Below, piece by piece: positions 7,834-16,685 of a DNA stretch of 50,193 nt; position 1 is the stretch's first letter; the number at the start of each line of letters is the position of its first letter. This stretch comes from Microcystis aeruginosa Ma_MB_S_20031200_S102 (lineage in GTDB: Bacteria; Cyanobacteriota; Cyanobacteriia; Cyanobacteriales; Microcystaceae): assembly GCA_007095845.1 (NCBI GenBank), contig SFBI01000115.1, positions 1 through 50,193 of the forward strand, written 5' to 3'. A program made the position numbers and the translations under genes. A model generated the notes under the pieces. It made no database searches. It was not told the origin of the DNA and saw nothing but the letters and a program-made list of their open reading frames with translations.

Positions 7834-8151
7834 TCAAATATTACTGGAAAAAAATACTTTCCAAGCGGCCGTAAAAATGGCACTCCCCAAAAGGATGATT
7901 AATGTCCAGACCTGATTTTTTTGGGTTCCTTCCACTGATTTTAGCCGATTGTCGATGCCTTCGATTTTCTCGTCTAAAACTTTAATATCTCCTTTTATAT
8001 CTGCTTGTCCTATCTCAAGTTTTGTTAAGCGATTATCTAATCGATCAAACCGTTCATCAATCTTATCGAATTTCTGGCTAACTTCCTTGATACTGTCTTT
8101 AATTTCTTTGAGGACGACATCAAGGGAATAAGTAACAGTTTCGTTAGACAT
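7834..8151 (-). CDS. Coiled-coil/membrane-anchor protein, tandem copy 1 (intact)
   Basis: 105 residues. The first 80 form heptad-patterned coiled coil (KFDKIDERFDRLDNRLTKLE, then VLDEKIEGIDNRL). A single hydrophobic helix (VWTLIILLGSAIFTAAW) sits near the C-terminus, which ends KVFFSSNI. It resembles XhlA/Bdr-like small coiled-coil tail-anchored proteins only in general build. AGGAG lies 8 nt before the ATG. Four copies of this gene lie in tandem to 9212; copies 1 and 4 are intact. The function is unknown. Confidence 0.75.
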   Translation of the reverse strand: MSNETVTYSLDVVLKEIKDSIKEVSQKFDKIDERFDRLDNRLTKLEIGQADIKGDIKVLDEKIEGIDNRLKSVEGTQKNQVWTLIILLGSAIFTAAWKVFFSSNI

Positions 8152-8264
8152 TTGGTAAACTCCTATACTGCATCCAGTTGGATATAATTTTATCTCAAGT
8201 CTAGGCTTTAAGAAAATTTTCTTTCAGGAGCGGTTAACTGTAGTTTTGTTGATAATTAGAAAGA

Positions 8265-8470
8265 TCAGATATTACTGGAAAAAAATACTTTCCAACCGGC
8301 CGTAATAATGGCACTTCCCAAAAGGATAATCAATGTCCAGACCTGATTTTTTTGGGTTCCCTCTACCGATATTAGCCGATTGTCGATGCCTTCGATTTTC
8401 TCGTCTAACACTTTAATTTAATTTCTTTGAGGACGACATCAAGGGAATAAGTAACAGTTTCATTAGACAT
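8265..8470 (-). pseudogene. Coiled-coil/membrane-anchor gene, tandem copy 2 (deleted and frameshifted)
   Basis: Begins MSNETVTYSLDVVLKEIK as in copy 1, then an internal deletion joins directly to the codons for IKVLDEK in a shifted frame, giving a stop after about 21 residues. The downstream part still spells the conserved GTQKNQVW-to-SSNI anchor in the other frame. The lost segment is most of the coiled coil. The upstream sequence with AGGAG is retained. Confidence 0.85.
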
Positions 8471-8582
8471 TTAGTAAACTCCTATACTGTATCCAGTTGG
8501 ATATAATTTTATCTTAGTCTAGGCTTTAAGAAAGTTTTCTTTCAGGAGAGGTTAACTCTAGTTTTGTTGAGAATTAGAGAAC

Positions 8583-8823
8583 TCAGATATTACTGGAAAA
8601 AAATACTTTCCAAGCTGCCGTAATAATGGCACTTCCCAAAAGGATAATCAATGTCCAGACCTGATTTTTTTGGGTTCCCTCTACCGATATTAGCCGATTG
8701 TCGATGCCTTCGATTTTCTCGTCTAACACTTTAATCGTTAACCCGCTTCTCAAGCGAGTCAATCTTCCCCTCAATCCTTGTGAGGACAGCTTCTAGGGAA
8801 TAAGTAACAGTTTCGTTAGACAT
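8583..8823 (-). pseudogene. Coiled-coil/membrane-anchor gene, tandem copy 3 (frameshifted)
   Basis: From the ATG at 8823 it reads MSNETVTYSLEAVLTRIEGK and then about 10 residues to a stop at GATTAA. The remaining codons, VLDEKIEGIDNRLISVEG through SSNI, are intact in another frame (8583-8774). The N-terminal part is closest to copy 4 (LEAVLTRIEGKID). A deletion between the two halves broke the frame. Confidence 0.85.
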
Positions 8824-8936
8824 TTGGTAAACTCCTATACTGCATCTGGTTGGATATAATTTTATCTTAAGTCTAGGCTTTAAGAAAATTTTCTTTCAGA
8901 AGCGGTTAACTGTAGTTTTGTTGAGAATTAGAGAAC

Positions 8937-9212
8937 TCAGATATTACTGGAAAAAAATACTTTCCATCCGGCCGTAATAATGGCACTCCCCAAAAGGATG
9001 ATTAATGTCCAGACCTGATTTTTTTGGGTTCCCTCTACCGATATTAGCCGATTGTCGATGCCTTCGATTTTCTCGTCTAACACTTTAATATCACCTTTGA
9101 GATCGGTTAATCCTATTTCTACTTTTGTCAAGCGCTCATCAATTTTATCGATCTTCCCCTCAATCCTTGTTAGGACAGCTTCTAGGGAATAAGTAACAGT
9201 TTCGTTAGACAT
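8937..9212 (-). CDS. Coiled-coil/membrane-anchor protein, tandem copy 4 (intact)
   Basis: 91 residues: MSNETVTYSLEAVLTRIEGK start, shorter coiled coil than copy 1 (KIDERLTKVEIGLTDLKGD), the same IKVLDEKIEGIDNRL core, and a C-terminal anchor helix ending KVFFSSNI. Its upstream region (AGGAGTTTAGCCA before the ATG) matches those of the other copies, so each copy carries its own promoter region. The coiled-coil length difference of 14 residues, two heptads, between the intact copies suggests slippage in heptad repeats. Confidence 0.75.
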   Translation of the reverse strand: MSNETVTYSLEAVLTRIEGKIDKIDERLTKVEIGLTDLKGDIKVLDEKIEGIDNRLISVEGTQKNQVWTLIILLGSAIITAGWKVFFSSNI

Positions 9213-9589
9213 TGGCTAAACTCCTATACTGTATCCAGTTGGATATAATTTTATCTTAAGTCTAGGCTTTTTGGCATTCCTGACCCTATAGTTAACTTCA
9301 CTTCTGTCCAACCACTGAGATAGTGTTAGGTGAAAACTTCGCCATTTTCTTGTCACTCGATCGAATCTAAAACCTAATTGGTTAAGCTAAAAGCTTTTAG
9401 GTACTTAGTTTCTAGCCTTTATAACCCTAACTGCCAATTTTTTCGGGAACTTCCTAACATCCCATTCATCTTAAAACCCAGATTCCACAGGCAAAAAGGA
9501 GGAAATCCAGAGGAGTTTCAGGCTTTTTTCCTAGCCCTCTCGGTTTTCTTTTGGTATAAATTGAGTTATGTGTGCAAAGGAGTGAGCGA
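9213..9589. other. Gap upstream of alr
   Basis: Contains the upstream end of the last tandem unit (to about 9290) and then AT-rich DNA. A 71-codon frame at 9378-9593 has no family resemblance and no ribosome site and overlaps the alr start. The gap presumably holds the alr promoter, but no clear box can be named. Confidence 0.5.
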
Positions 9590-10786
9590 GTGACGTTTAG
9601 CATCGAACCAAAAATTATCAATCCGCCCAAAAACCGTCATGATTATCAATTGTCGGAAGTAATTCGCTATCGTGCTTGGGTAGAGATCGATCGCTCGGCC
9701 TTACAACAAAACGTGCGAAAAGTCAAGGCCTTATTAGCCCCAAAAACGGAATTAATGGCGGTAATTAAAGCCGATGCTTACGGACACGGGGCAGTTAAGG
9801 TGGCTAACAGCGTTTTAGAAGCTGGAGCGCAGTCTTTAGCCATCGCAACTATCGGGGAAGGTATCGAACTACGGGAAGCGGGAATCGTTGCCCCAATTAT
9901 GATTTTAGGGGCAGTCAATACCCCAGAAGAAGTGGCAGCCCTAGCCCATTGGCAATTGCAACCCACCCTGGTGCAAATCGAACAGGTGCAAATTTTTGCC
10001 AGCGTTATGAGACGCTTAGAGCAGCGGCTGCCAGTCCATATCAAACTAGATACGGGAATGTCTCGCCTAGGTACACCATGGCACAACGGCACCAAATTCG
10101 TCGAACAGGTTTTAGAGGCTCCTAACCTGAAAATTGCCAGTATATACTCGCATTTTGCCACGGCTGACGATCCCAATCCCGAAATCATGCAGTTACAACG
10201 GCAAAGCTTCCAACAAGCGATCGCCGAGTTAAGATCAAAAGGTTATCATCCCCCCTGTCTGCATTTAGCCAACTCTGCCGCTACCCTAAGCGATCGATCT
10301 CTGCACTACGATCGAGTTAGAGTCGGATTAGCTCTCTACGGTCTTTATCCTGCCGATCATCTCACCGATAAAGTCCCTTTGCAACCGGTGCTGCAAGTAA
10401 AAGCACGCATTGCCCAAGTCAAAACCATTGCCGCTGGCTCGGGAGTGAGTTATGGTCATCAGTACATAGCGGCAAAAGACACCCGTATTGCTGTGGTCGG
10501 TATCGGTTACGCTGATGGAATTCCCCGCAATCTCTCCAATCGTTTAAAAGTATCCCTGAGAGGACGTTTAGTACCCCAAATCGGCGCGATAACCATGGAT
10601 CAGTTAATGATTGACGTGAGCGAGATTCCAGAGGTAAAAACAGGGGAAATCGTCACACTTATCGGTAAAGACGGTCCACAGTGCATCACCGCCGACGATT
10701 GGGCGCGGGATTTAGGTACGATATCCTGGGAGATTCTCTGCGGGTTTAAGCATCGTTTGCCGCGAATTATTATTAGCAATGGGTGA
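9590..10786 (+). CDS. alr: Alanine racemase
   Basis: 398 residues from the GTG at 9590, chosen because AAAGGAG (9576-9582) lies 7 nt upstream; another GTG at 9572 would place the ribosome site inside the gene. It makes D-alanine for peptidoglycan in a PLP-dependent reaction. The PLP lysine lies in AVIKADAYGHGA (about residue 59) and the opposite-face catalytic tyrosine in SGVSYGHQY (about 288). Other family marks are KLDTGMSRLG and MDQLMIDVS. The N-terminal 25 residues before YRAWVEIDRSAL are an extension. It is single-gene and followed by a gap of about 300 bp. Confidence 0.95.
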   Translation: MTFSIEPKIINPPKNRHDYQLSEVIRYRAWVEIDRSALQQNVRKVKALLAPKTELMAVIKADAYGHGAVKVANSVLEAGAQSLAIATIGEGIELREAGIVAPIMILGAVNTPEEVAALAHWQLQPTLVQIEQVQIFASVMRRLEQRLPVHIKLDTGMSRLGTPWHNGTKFVEQVLEAPNLKIASIYSHFATADDPNPEIMQLQRQSFQQAIAELRSKGYHPPCLHLANSAATLSDRSLHYDRVRVGLALYGLYPADHLTDKVPLQPVLQVKARIAQVKTIAAGSGVSYGHQYIAAKDTRIAVVGIGYADGIPRNLSNRLKVSLRGRLVPQIGAITMDQLMIDVSEIPEVKTGEIVTLIGKDGPQCITADDWARDLGTISWEILCGFKHRLPRIIISNG

Positions 10787-11095
10787 TTATGGCGGTGATC
10801 TTAAAAAATGTCAATTGGCGGCAATTCTTATTGTTAACTGACTGGTGAGATCTGTAATTAATGTTGCCTAGATAAGTACCTAAGCAAAATTAATTACACA
10901 TTTCGATAAAGCTTTTGCCTATTGCCTATTACCTATCCTAACCAAGAAATTAATTTTGCACGACTACTTACTTGCCTTGGTTAAGTGCGATCGCTAATTG
11001 TCAGGCTAGATCAGGAGATGAATTCTCCGGTGCTTTAGGTTAGAATAAACAGGATTAATCGACGGCAACTGATTAGTTTTACCCTAGAGGCAGCG
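10787..11095. other. Gap between alr and the P450 gene
   Basis: No gene seen. It holds a 12-bp inverted repeat pair (see separate entry), a short heptamer run (GCCTATTGCCTATT near 10917), a HIP1 octamer near 10987 and a small hairpin GGAGATGAATTCTCC near 11015. Confidence 0.5.
10884..10959. repeat. Inverted repeat pair, MITE-like
   Basis: GCAAAATTAATT at 10884-10895 is the exact reverse complement of AATTAATTTTGC at 10948-10959. AAGTA-type sequence lies outside both arms. Arm spacing of 52 bp and AT-rich content suggest a small non-coding mobile element or its remnant. No target duplication is clear. Confidence 0.5.
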
Positions 11096-12400
11096 ATGAC
11101 TATAAGCAAAGATATACCCTTACCCCCCGGCAGTTTCGGATTACCCCTATTAGGAGAAACAATCGCTTTTTTGACCGATCGAGATTTTGCCAGTAAACGT
11201 CATAATAAATATGGTCAACTTTTCCGTACTCACATTTTTGGCAGTCCCACGATTATTTTATCCGGTACCGAAGCTAACCGGTTTCTCCTCAGCAACGAGA
11301 ATAAATACTTTGCGGCAACTTGGCCTAAAAGTACCAAAACTCTCCTAGGTAGCGCATCTTTAGCGGTGCAGACAGGAGATGTTCACGCTTCCCGTCGTCG
11401 TTTAATCTATCAAGCTTTTCAACCCCGCTCCTTAGCAAGTTATATCCCTACGGTAGAAACAATTACCGCTCACTATTTAGAGCGTTGGCAAACCGCAAAA
11501 ACCCTGTCATGGTATCCTGAATTAAGAAACTATACTCTCGATATCGCCTGTAAATTATTTATCGGTCTTGACCAGGGTTCTGCTACCAAATTAGGAAAAG
11601 CTTTTGATACTTTTTCTGCGGGACTATTTACCCTTCCCCTTCCCCTTCCCTGGACAGGTTTCGGCAAAGCATTACGCTGTCGAGAGGAATTACTGCAAGC
11701 GATCAAAACTATTATTTTAGAAAGACAAAAAAATGATGACTTAGGACAGGATGCTCTGGCTATCCTTTTACAAGCTAAAGACGAAAACGGTGAAAGTTTA
11801 TCCTTAGCGGAATTAAAGGATCAAGTGCTATTATTACTCTTTGCCGGTCATGAAACTTTAACCTCCGCTATCGCCACTTTCTGCCTACAAATGGCACTGC
11901 ATCCCGATATTTTTCAGCTTGTATTGGAGGAAATAACTAATTTTGATCTATCTACTCCTTTAAGCGTTGATACCCTCAAACAGATGACCTATTTAGATCG
12001 CGTTTTAAAGGAAGTTTTACGTTTTACTCCCCCCGTGGGAGGAGGATTCCGTCGGGTAATAGAAGACTGTCAATTTAACGGTTATCATTTGCCGAAAGGA
12101 TGGTTAGTGCAGTATCAAATCAGCAATACCCATAAAGATAATAATATTTATTCCCATCCTGAAACCTTTGATCCTGATCGCTTTTTAGCCGAGGAAAAAC
12201 CCTACGGATATATCCCCTTTGGTGGGGGATTGCGCGAATGTATCGGCAAGGAATTCGCTCGTTTAGAGATGAAAATTCTAGCTGTCCGTTTAGTAGAAAA
12301 ATACGATTGGCAATTACTCCCCAATCAAGATCTCACCCTCACTACTATCCCCACTCCCCATCCTCGCGACGGTTTACAAATAACCTTTAAACCCCGTTAA
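11096..12400 (+). CDS. Cytochrome P450, CYP120-like
   Basis: 434 residues with no membrane anchor, so soluble. P450 marks: I-helix oxygen-binding AGHET (about 251), K-helix ExxR in KEVLRF (about 306), the PERF-like DPDRF, and the heme loop FGGGLRECIGKEFA with the cysteine ligand about 382. The N-terminal PLPPGSFGLPLLGETIAFL is typical of CYP120/CYP26-like enzymes. Cyanobacterial CYP120A1 hydroxylates retinoids, so a retinoid or apocarotenoid substrate is likely but inferred. Downstream is a strong terminator. Confidence 0.93.
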   Translation: MTISKDIPLPPGSFGLPLLGETIAFLTDRDFASKRHNKYGQLFRTHIFGSPTIILSGTEANRFLLSNENKYFAATWPKSTKTLLGSASLAVQTGDVHASRRRLIYQAFQPRSLASYIPTVETITAHYLERWQTAKTLSWYPELRNYTLDIACKLFIGLDQGSATKLGKAFDTFSAGLFTLPLPLPWTGFGKALRCREELLQAIKTIILERQKNDDLGQDALAILLQAKDENGESLSLAELKDQVLLLLFAGHETLTSAIATFCLQMALHPDIFQLVLEEITNFDLSTPLSVDTLKQMTYLDRVLKEVLRFTPPVGGGFRRVIEDCQFNGYHLPKGWLVQYQISNTHKDNNIYSHPETFDPDRFLAEEKPYGYIPFGGGLRECIGKEFARLEMKILAVRLVEKYDWQLLPNQDLTLTTIPTPHPRDGLQITFKPR

Positions 12401-12448
12401 CCAGTTAGGATAGAAAAACTTTTAAAAAAGTTTAGCGTTTTTCTCGGA

Positions 12449-12475
12449 GCCGTGAAATTTATTTCACGGCTTTTA
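12449..12475 (+). terminator. Rho-independent terminator after the P450 gene
   Basis: GCCGTGAAAT (12449-12458) pairs perfectly with ATTTCACGGC (12461-12470), followed by TTTTATT. It lies about 50 bp after the P450 stop and just before the convergent kinase gene end, and may serve both strands. Confidence 0.85.
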
Positions 12476-12522
12476 TTGTCGGAAATGCTCAAATTTTGAG
12501 CCGTCGGTGGAACTGATAGAGG

Positions 12523-14514
12523 TTAATCAGCAGCGGGTAAAGCTTTCGATAATTCTCCATTTTGCCGATGATTTGGTGTATCAAATTCGAGAACTAGGTA
12601 ACGAATTAAACGCGCTAGGGATTTTTGTAGCAAACCTTCAGCAATTTTTTGTCCCATCTGTTGGGTTTCCGGTTTAGCGATTAGTTTCGTCATCACTGGC
12701 ACCATAGCCATGGCATCAAATCCTTTTGTTTCCTGTAAAATACTCAAGATGTTGCGAAGATGCTCAAAACTCTTAGCATCACTTAACAATTCTGGGGGAG
12801 TTTCTTGCACCGTTAAACCCACCTGTTGCCGGAAATTAACCGTGAGATTAAACCAAGTGCGACGGCCGAAATTATCGAGGGTATTTACTAACTCATTCAC
12901 TAATTTTTCGCGGATAAATATACCCCTGTCCGACAGAAGAAAATCTAACGCTTGATCGGTGACTTTCTCGAAGTTAAAATCATTAGAATCTTTAGCATTC
13001 CGCAGGAGATTTTCTAAACGATTCCAGCGAAAAGTACCGTCTTTAAATAATAAATCCCGCAGGGAATCTCGCAACTCCGTGGAAGGATCGGTGAGCAGAC
13101 GTTTAGCAATATAAGGATAGGCCTTACTCAGTACCTTAAAATTAGGATCGATGCCAATTGCTATTCCCTCTAAAGTCACCATTGAGCGAATAATTAGGGC
13201 ATAATAGGCAGGAACTCGAAAGGGAAACTCATACATCATTGCCGACATTTTATCGGTGATACTTTTAAAGTTTAATTCTGCCACACTTGCCCCTAAGGCA
13301 TTACCGAAAACTTCCGAAAAAGCGGGAACAATTGGCTCTAAATTGGTAGTTGGTGATAGGAAGTCTAGTTTAACATAATCCTTGGCCAAAGACTCAAAAT
13401 CCCGGTTGACTAAATGCACCACCGCTTCGATTAAACCGTAGCGTTGATAGGGTTCAATATTGCTCATCATGCCGAAATCAAGATAAGCTAATTTACCGTC
13501 AGGAGTCGCTAATAAATTACCCGGATGGGGATCCGCATGGAAAAATCCGTGTTCAAGTAATTGACGTAAAGAACACTGCACCCCCACATTAACTAAGTGG
13601 GTGGCATCAATACCCTGAGCTTGAATTTCTTTGATATTAGTTAATTTTGTGCCGTCCACCCACTCCATGGTTAAAACCCGTCTCCCGGTATATTTCCAGT
13701 AGATTTTTGGGACGTAAATTTCGTCAATATGACCGTAAAGTTGAGCAAATTTTTGGGCGTTTTGTCCTTCGTGCAGATAATTAATTTCTTCAAAAATACG
13801 ACCAGCTAATTCGTCGGTAATTGCCACTAAATCGGAGCGAAGTCTTTTAACATTAATTTTCGCCCAACTCGCCAAACTACGCATGATATAGACATCTAAA
13901 GTTATACAGCGAATCAAATCGGGACGCTGTACTTTAACGGCGACTCTCTCTCCGGTTTTTAATTTACCTTTATAAACTTGTCCTAGGGAAGCGGCCGCTA
14001 TGGGATTGGGGGATAATTCTGCATAAATTTCTTCAGGAGAATAACCTAATTCTTCTTCGATAAAACGATAAGCAATTTCGTTAGGAAAAGAGGGAATTTG
14101 ATCCTGAAGAGTAGTTAATTCTTCTAAATATAAAGGCGGTACTAAATCAGGCCGGGTAGAGAGAGCTTGACCGATTTTAATATAGGTTGGTCCCAATTTG
14201 GTCAACACTTTCCGCAATTGTACCGCCCGTCTAATTTCATTTTTTGGCGATTTTCCCCGCAGTTTATCCCACCAGATACCGATGACAAAAGATAAAACCG
14301 GTAGGGCAATTTCGATTAATCTCCCCACAATGTCTAGAGGTCGCCGACGGTAATAGTCGTTAATAACTTGGGGATTGTAGCGCCAACTCTCGGCTACGTT
14401 GTCATCCATGGGGCCGATATCTTCCCGATGCTCTTCGGGAATATGCACGGGCTGCACTTCAACAGTAATCGCTTCTTCGGGTTGCGTCTCTGGGGAGATC
14501 ATCTGTTCGGACAT
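12523..14514 (-). CDS. ABC1/UbiB-family atypical kinase
   Basis: 663 residues. ABC1K marks: KxGQ motif YIKIGQALSTRPDLVPP (about 111-127), the Ala-rich loop AAASLGQVYKG (about 173), the ATP lysine in AVKVQRP (about 194), HADPHPGNLL and YLDFGMMS. Such kinases support isoprenoid quinone biosynthesis and lipid-linked photoprotection in cyanobacteria and plastids. The C-terminal 200 residues are a family extension without a clear domain. It appears intact and convergent with the P450 gene. Confidence 0.93.
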   Translation of the reverse strand: MSEQMISPETQPEEAITVEVQPVHIPEEHREDIGPMDDNVAESWRYNPQVINDYYRRRPLDIVGRLIEIALPVLSFVIGIWWDKLRGKSPKNEIRRAVQLRKVLTKLGPTYIKIGQALSTRPDLVPPLYLEELTTLQDQIPSFPNEIAYRFIEEELGYSPEEIYAELSPNPIAAASLGQVYKGKLKTGERVAVKVQRPDLIRCITLDVYIMRSLASWAKINVKRLRSDLVAITDELAGRIFEEINYLHEGQNAQKFAQLYGHIDEIYVPKIYWKYTGRRVLTMEWVDGTKLTNIKEIQAQGIDATHLVNVGVQCSLRQLLEHGFFHADPHPGNLLATPDGKLAYLDFGMMSNIEPYQRYGLIEAVVHLVNRDFESLAKDYVKLDFLSPTTNLEPIVPAFSEVFGNALGASVAELNFKSITDKMSAMMYEFPFRVPAYYALIIRSMVTLEGIAIGIDPNFKVLSKAYPYIAKRLLTDPSTELRDSLRDLLFKDGTFRWNRLENLLRNAKDSNDFNFEKVTDQALDFLLSDRGIFIREKLVNELVNTLDNFGRRTWFNLTVNFRQQVGLTVQETPPELLSDAKSFEHLRNILSILQETKGFDAMAMVPVMTKLIAKPETQQMGQKIAEGLLQKSLARLIRYLVLEFDTPNHRQNGELSKALPAAD

Positions 14515-14829
14515 AGTTCGGTGACAAGGCAGGGTGATTTGTAAACTATTGTAACAAGTATCGGCTTTCTGCCCGATCTTGTTTCTGTCTCCCCGAATGG
14601 TTAGGGACTTGCGTGGGAATAATATCCCAATCGATCGGGGGGCGCAAGCTTTGCGCCCCTACAGTAACGGATTTTGTCCACAATGTAGGGGCGAACTGCG
14701 TTCGCCCAAAAGGTACATTATCAAAGCGCAAGTCCCTTATCGGTGTTTTTGACGATTTCGAGGCTGATAACCTATAATGCTGTTCGTAATTTAAATTGCT
14801 TGTTGAGATCAGGCGGTCGGCAGGCTTCG
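14515..14829. other. Gap containing a MITE-like element
   Basis: No gene is supported; a 61-codon minus-strand frame here is made of palindromic repeat sequence. The main content is the element at 14603-14737. Confidence 0.6.
14603..14737. mobile_element. MITE-like element with terminal inverted repeats
   Basis: GGGACTTGCG near 14604 is the inverse of CGCAAGTCCC near 14727. Both ends are flanked directly by TTA, a possible 3-bp target duplication. Inside are two palindromic segments of the common cyanobacterial type, GGGGCGCAAGCTTTGCGCCC and GGGGCGAACTGCGTTCGCCC, each with GTAG/CTAC at the edge. There is no coding capacity. Confidence 0.65.
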
Positions 14830-15921
14830 TTAATGTCTCTCAAAGTATTCTACAATAGCTCTCGCTATTGATTCTGCACCATCTTTAGGCAGTTTAACCT
14901 TTAATTTGGGCGGTTGGGGTGCTTGGCGTAAAAAGTCCCAATTACCCTGAAAAAATTCTTCACTGCTAATAATTTGATGATAACTATAATCTTGGATTCC
15001 AGCCAATAAAATCGCTGATTCGGCGAAACCTTCTCGCGTCAGAGAAACAATCGGAACCTCTAATTTTAAAGCCTCGGCAAAGGTACTATATCCCGGTTTG
15101 GAAATAATTCGATCGCACAGGGGCATAAAATCCACAGGACGATAGCTCCGATCTGGTTTATCCTGTAAGCGGACTAAATTGGGCAATTCGGGCGCGTTTT
15201 TTTCAAAAGTGATAAATTGCCAATCGGGAAAACTGGCAAGGTTATTATAGGGAATTGCTTCTAATCCTAACCCCCCAAAACTCAATAAAATAGTTTTTTC
15301 TTTAGGGGCATTTAGCTTAAATTCCTGTCGTAATTGTTCTTCACTGTAGCGGGGTGTACCCCCGGTTAAACCTGCCTCGGTAACATGGGGAAATGCTGTC
15401 ATCGCTTCTGCTAAAGGCAGTTTAAATAAGCGATCGCATTGATTATAACAACGACTAATCCAATCACTAATACTGGCAAATTCTTCACCCCAATCACGAT
15501 AGATAAAATCCCAGCCGAAGTTACCAATCATCCAACAAGGAAGCCCCGCACTTTTGGCAATTAGTGCCGCTAAAGGCGGTAAATCGGCTACAACTAAACC
15601 CACACGATTAGTTTTAATAAAATTAACTTCACTGGCAATAATTGCCCTTGATTGAGCAATTATTTGTTCTAATTTTTCTTTAGTAGCTAATTTATCCATC
15701 GTTAAACTATCCGATTGGATTACCCCCACATCAAACCCCCGATGTCTTTGAATATATTCTCCGGATATATAGGAATCTAATAACCAGCGCGGAGCAGTGG
15801 TGACTAATATCGGCAAAATTTCGGGATTAAGTTCAATAATATTAGCTACTACCGAAGCACTGCGGACAGCATGGCCAAAACCATGATTAGTAACAGCAAA
15901 ATAAACAACAGGACGAGACAT
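14830..15921 (-). CDS. MurG-like glycosyltransferase
   Basis: 363 residues from the ATG at 15921; a TTG at 15930 would add three residues. The N-terminus VVYFAVTNHGFGHAVRSASV is the Gly/His-rich loop of GT-B glycosyltransferases (MurG/UGT type). The C-terminal half has ILLSFGGLGLEAIPYN and the donor-site segment CDRIISKPGYSTFAEALKLE, as in family 28 enzymes. Donor and acceptor cannot be told. It lies 74 bp after the Septu module and may or may not share its transcript. Confidence 0.8.
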   Translation of the reverse strand: MSRPVVYFAVTNHGFGHAVRSASVVANIIELNPEILPILVTTAPRWLLDSYISGEYIQRHRGFDVGVIQSDSLTMDKLATKEKLEQIIAQSRAIIASEVNFIKTNRVGLVVADLPPLAALIAKSAGLPCWMIGNFGWDFIYRDWGEEFASISDWISRCYNQCDRLFKLPLAEAMTAFPHVTEAGLTGGTPRYSEEQLRQEFKLNAPKEKTILLSFGGLGLEAIPYNNLASFPDWQFITFEKNAPELPNLVRLQDKPDRSYRPVDFMPLCDRIISKPGYSTFAEALKLEVPIVSLTREGFAESAILLAGIQDYSYHQIISSEEFFQGNWDFLRQAPQPPKLKVKLPKDGAESIARAIVEYFERH

Positions 15922-15995
15922 AAATAGCAAGTAAGGTGAGAATAATAAGCGAGAAATTTTGTTTTTCAGACTGTAGATAATAATTACCCTTAATT

Positions 15996-16685
15996 TTACG
16001 GAGGCAAATGGGGCAGTATATAAATACTAGCAAAAGCATAATATTCCGCTCCCGGTTGACAAGCTTCTTGCAGTAAAGATAAAGCCTCCGAGTCTCCTTG
16101 TTTTGCTAAACGTAATAATGCTAACAACCTTTTAATATATTGACTACGATGGTTGATTAATTCTTTTCGTCCACGCATACCATTGAGATCGAACAAATCT
16201 TCAACAATTTGACCACGCCGATCCCGACCATAAACACTGGCCAATTTTGCCATTCCATCCCAAACAAATTCAAGATGTGTATTCGGATCGGTGACTCCAT
16301 CCGTGGGGTCTATTAACAGAGGATTTCCTGTGATATCATCGAGAGGAAAATTTGTGCCTTTGTGATTAACATCATTACATTTATCACAAGAAAGCAGTAA
16401 ATTCTCCCAAGTAAAAGTCAGATTAGGATACTGGCTTTTTGGATAAAAATGTTCGATCGCTCCGTAAGTTACCACTGTAATCTTACTTTCACAGTAAGCG
16501 CATTTCCCATTAAACATTTTAACTAATGCTTCTTTAACTTGCGGATGACTGTATTTATTTTGTGCTTTGTTAATGTCAGCTTTAGTTGCCTTGTTGTTTG
16601 ATTTTATTGATTCTAAAGCCTCTAGCCAACGAGCGGCATTTTTAGCTAATACGGGTGGCTTTGATATTCTCGTGACAGCAATCAA
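15996..16685 (-). CDS. ptuB: Septu defence HNH nuclease PtuB
   Basis: 229 residues. It matches the TIGR02646-type HNH family used in Septu and some retrons. The CxxC pair in GKCAYCESKI (62-65) is followed by the HNH core IEHFYPKSQYP (about 77) and ENLLLSCDKCN (about 94), whose second CxxC completes a metal site. In Septu, PtuA and PtuB form a complex in which PtuB degrades DNA on phage infection. Its ATG overlaps the ptuA stop as ATGA (16682-16685), so translation is coupled. No reverse transcriptase lies nearby, so this is not a retron version. Confidence 0.85.
   Translation of the reverse strand: MIAVTRISKPPVLAKNAARWLEALESIKSNNKATKADINKAQNKYSHPQVKEALVKMFNGKCAYCESKITVVTYGAIEHFYPKSQYPNLTFTWENLLLSCDKCNDVNHKGTNFPLDDITGNPLLIDPTDGVTDPNTHLEFVWDGMAKLASVYGRDRRGQIVEDLFDLNGMRGRKELINHRSQYIKRLLALLRLAKQGDSEALSLLQEACQPGAEYYAFASIYILPHLPP

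Larger units (their letters stand above)
7834..9290 (-). repeat. Four-unit tandem duplication
   Basis: The four genes and their flanks repeat with a period of about 320-430 bp. Conserved parts include the shared downstream sequence (AGTTTTGTTGAGAATTAGAG on the plus strand), the anchor-coding block, and the upstream block GTTGGATATAATTTTATCT. Period differences come from coding deletions. It lies between the convergent mnmE gene and the alr upstream region. Confidence 0.85.

Noticed and set aside
9378-9593. 71-codon frame upstream of alr
   Set aside because: No ribosome site, no family resemblance, and it overlaps the well-supported alr start and its Shine-Dalgarno sequence.
14546-14731. 61-codon minus-strand frame
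   Set aside because: It runs through the palindromic MITE-like element and has no coding signature.
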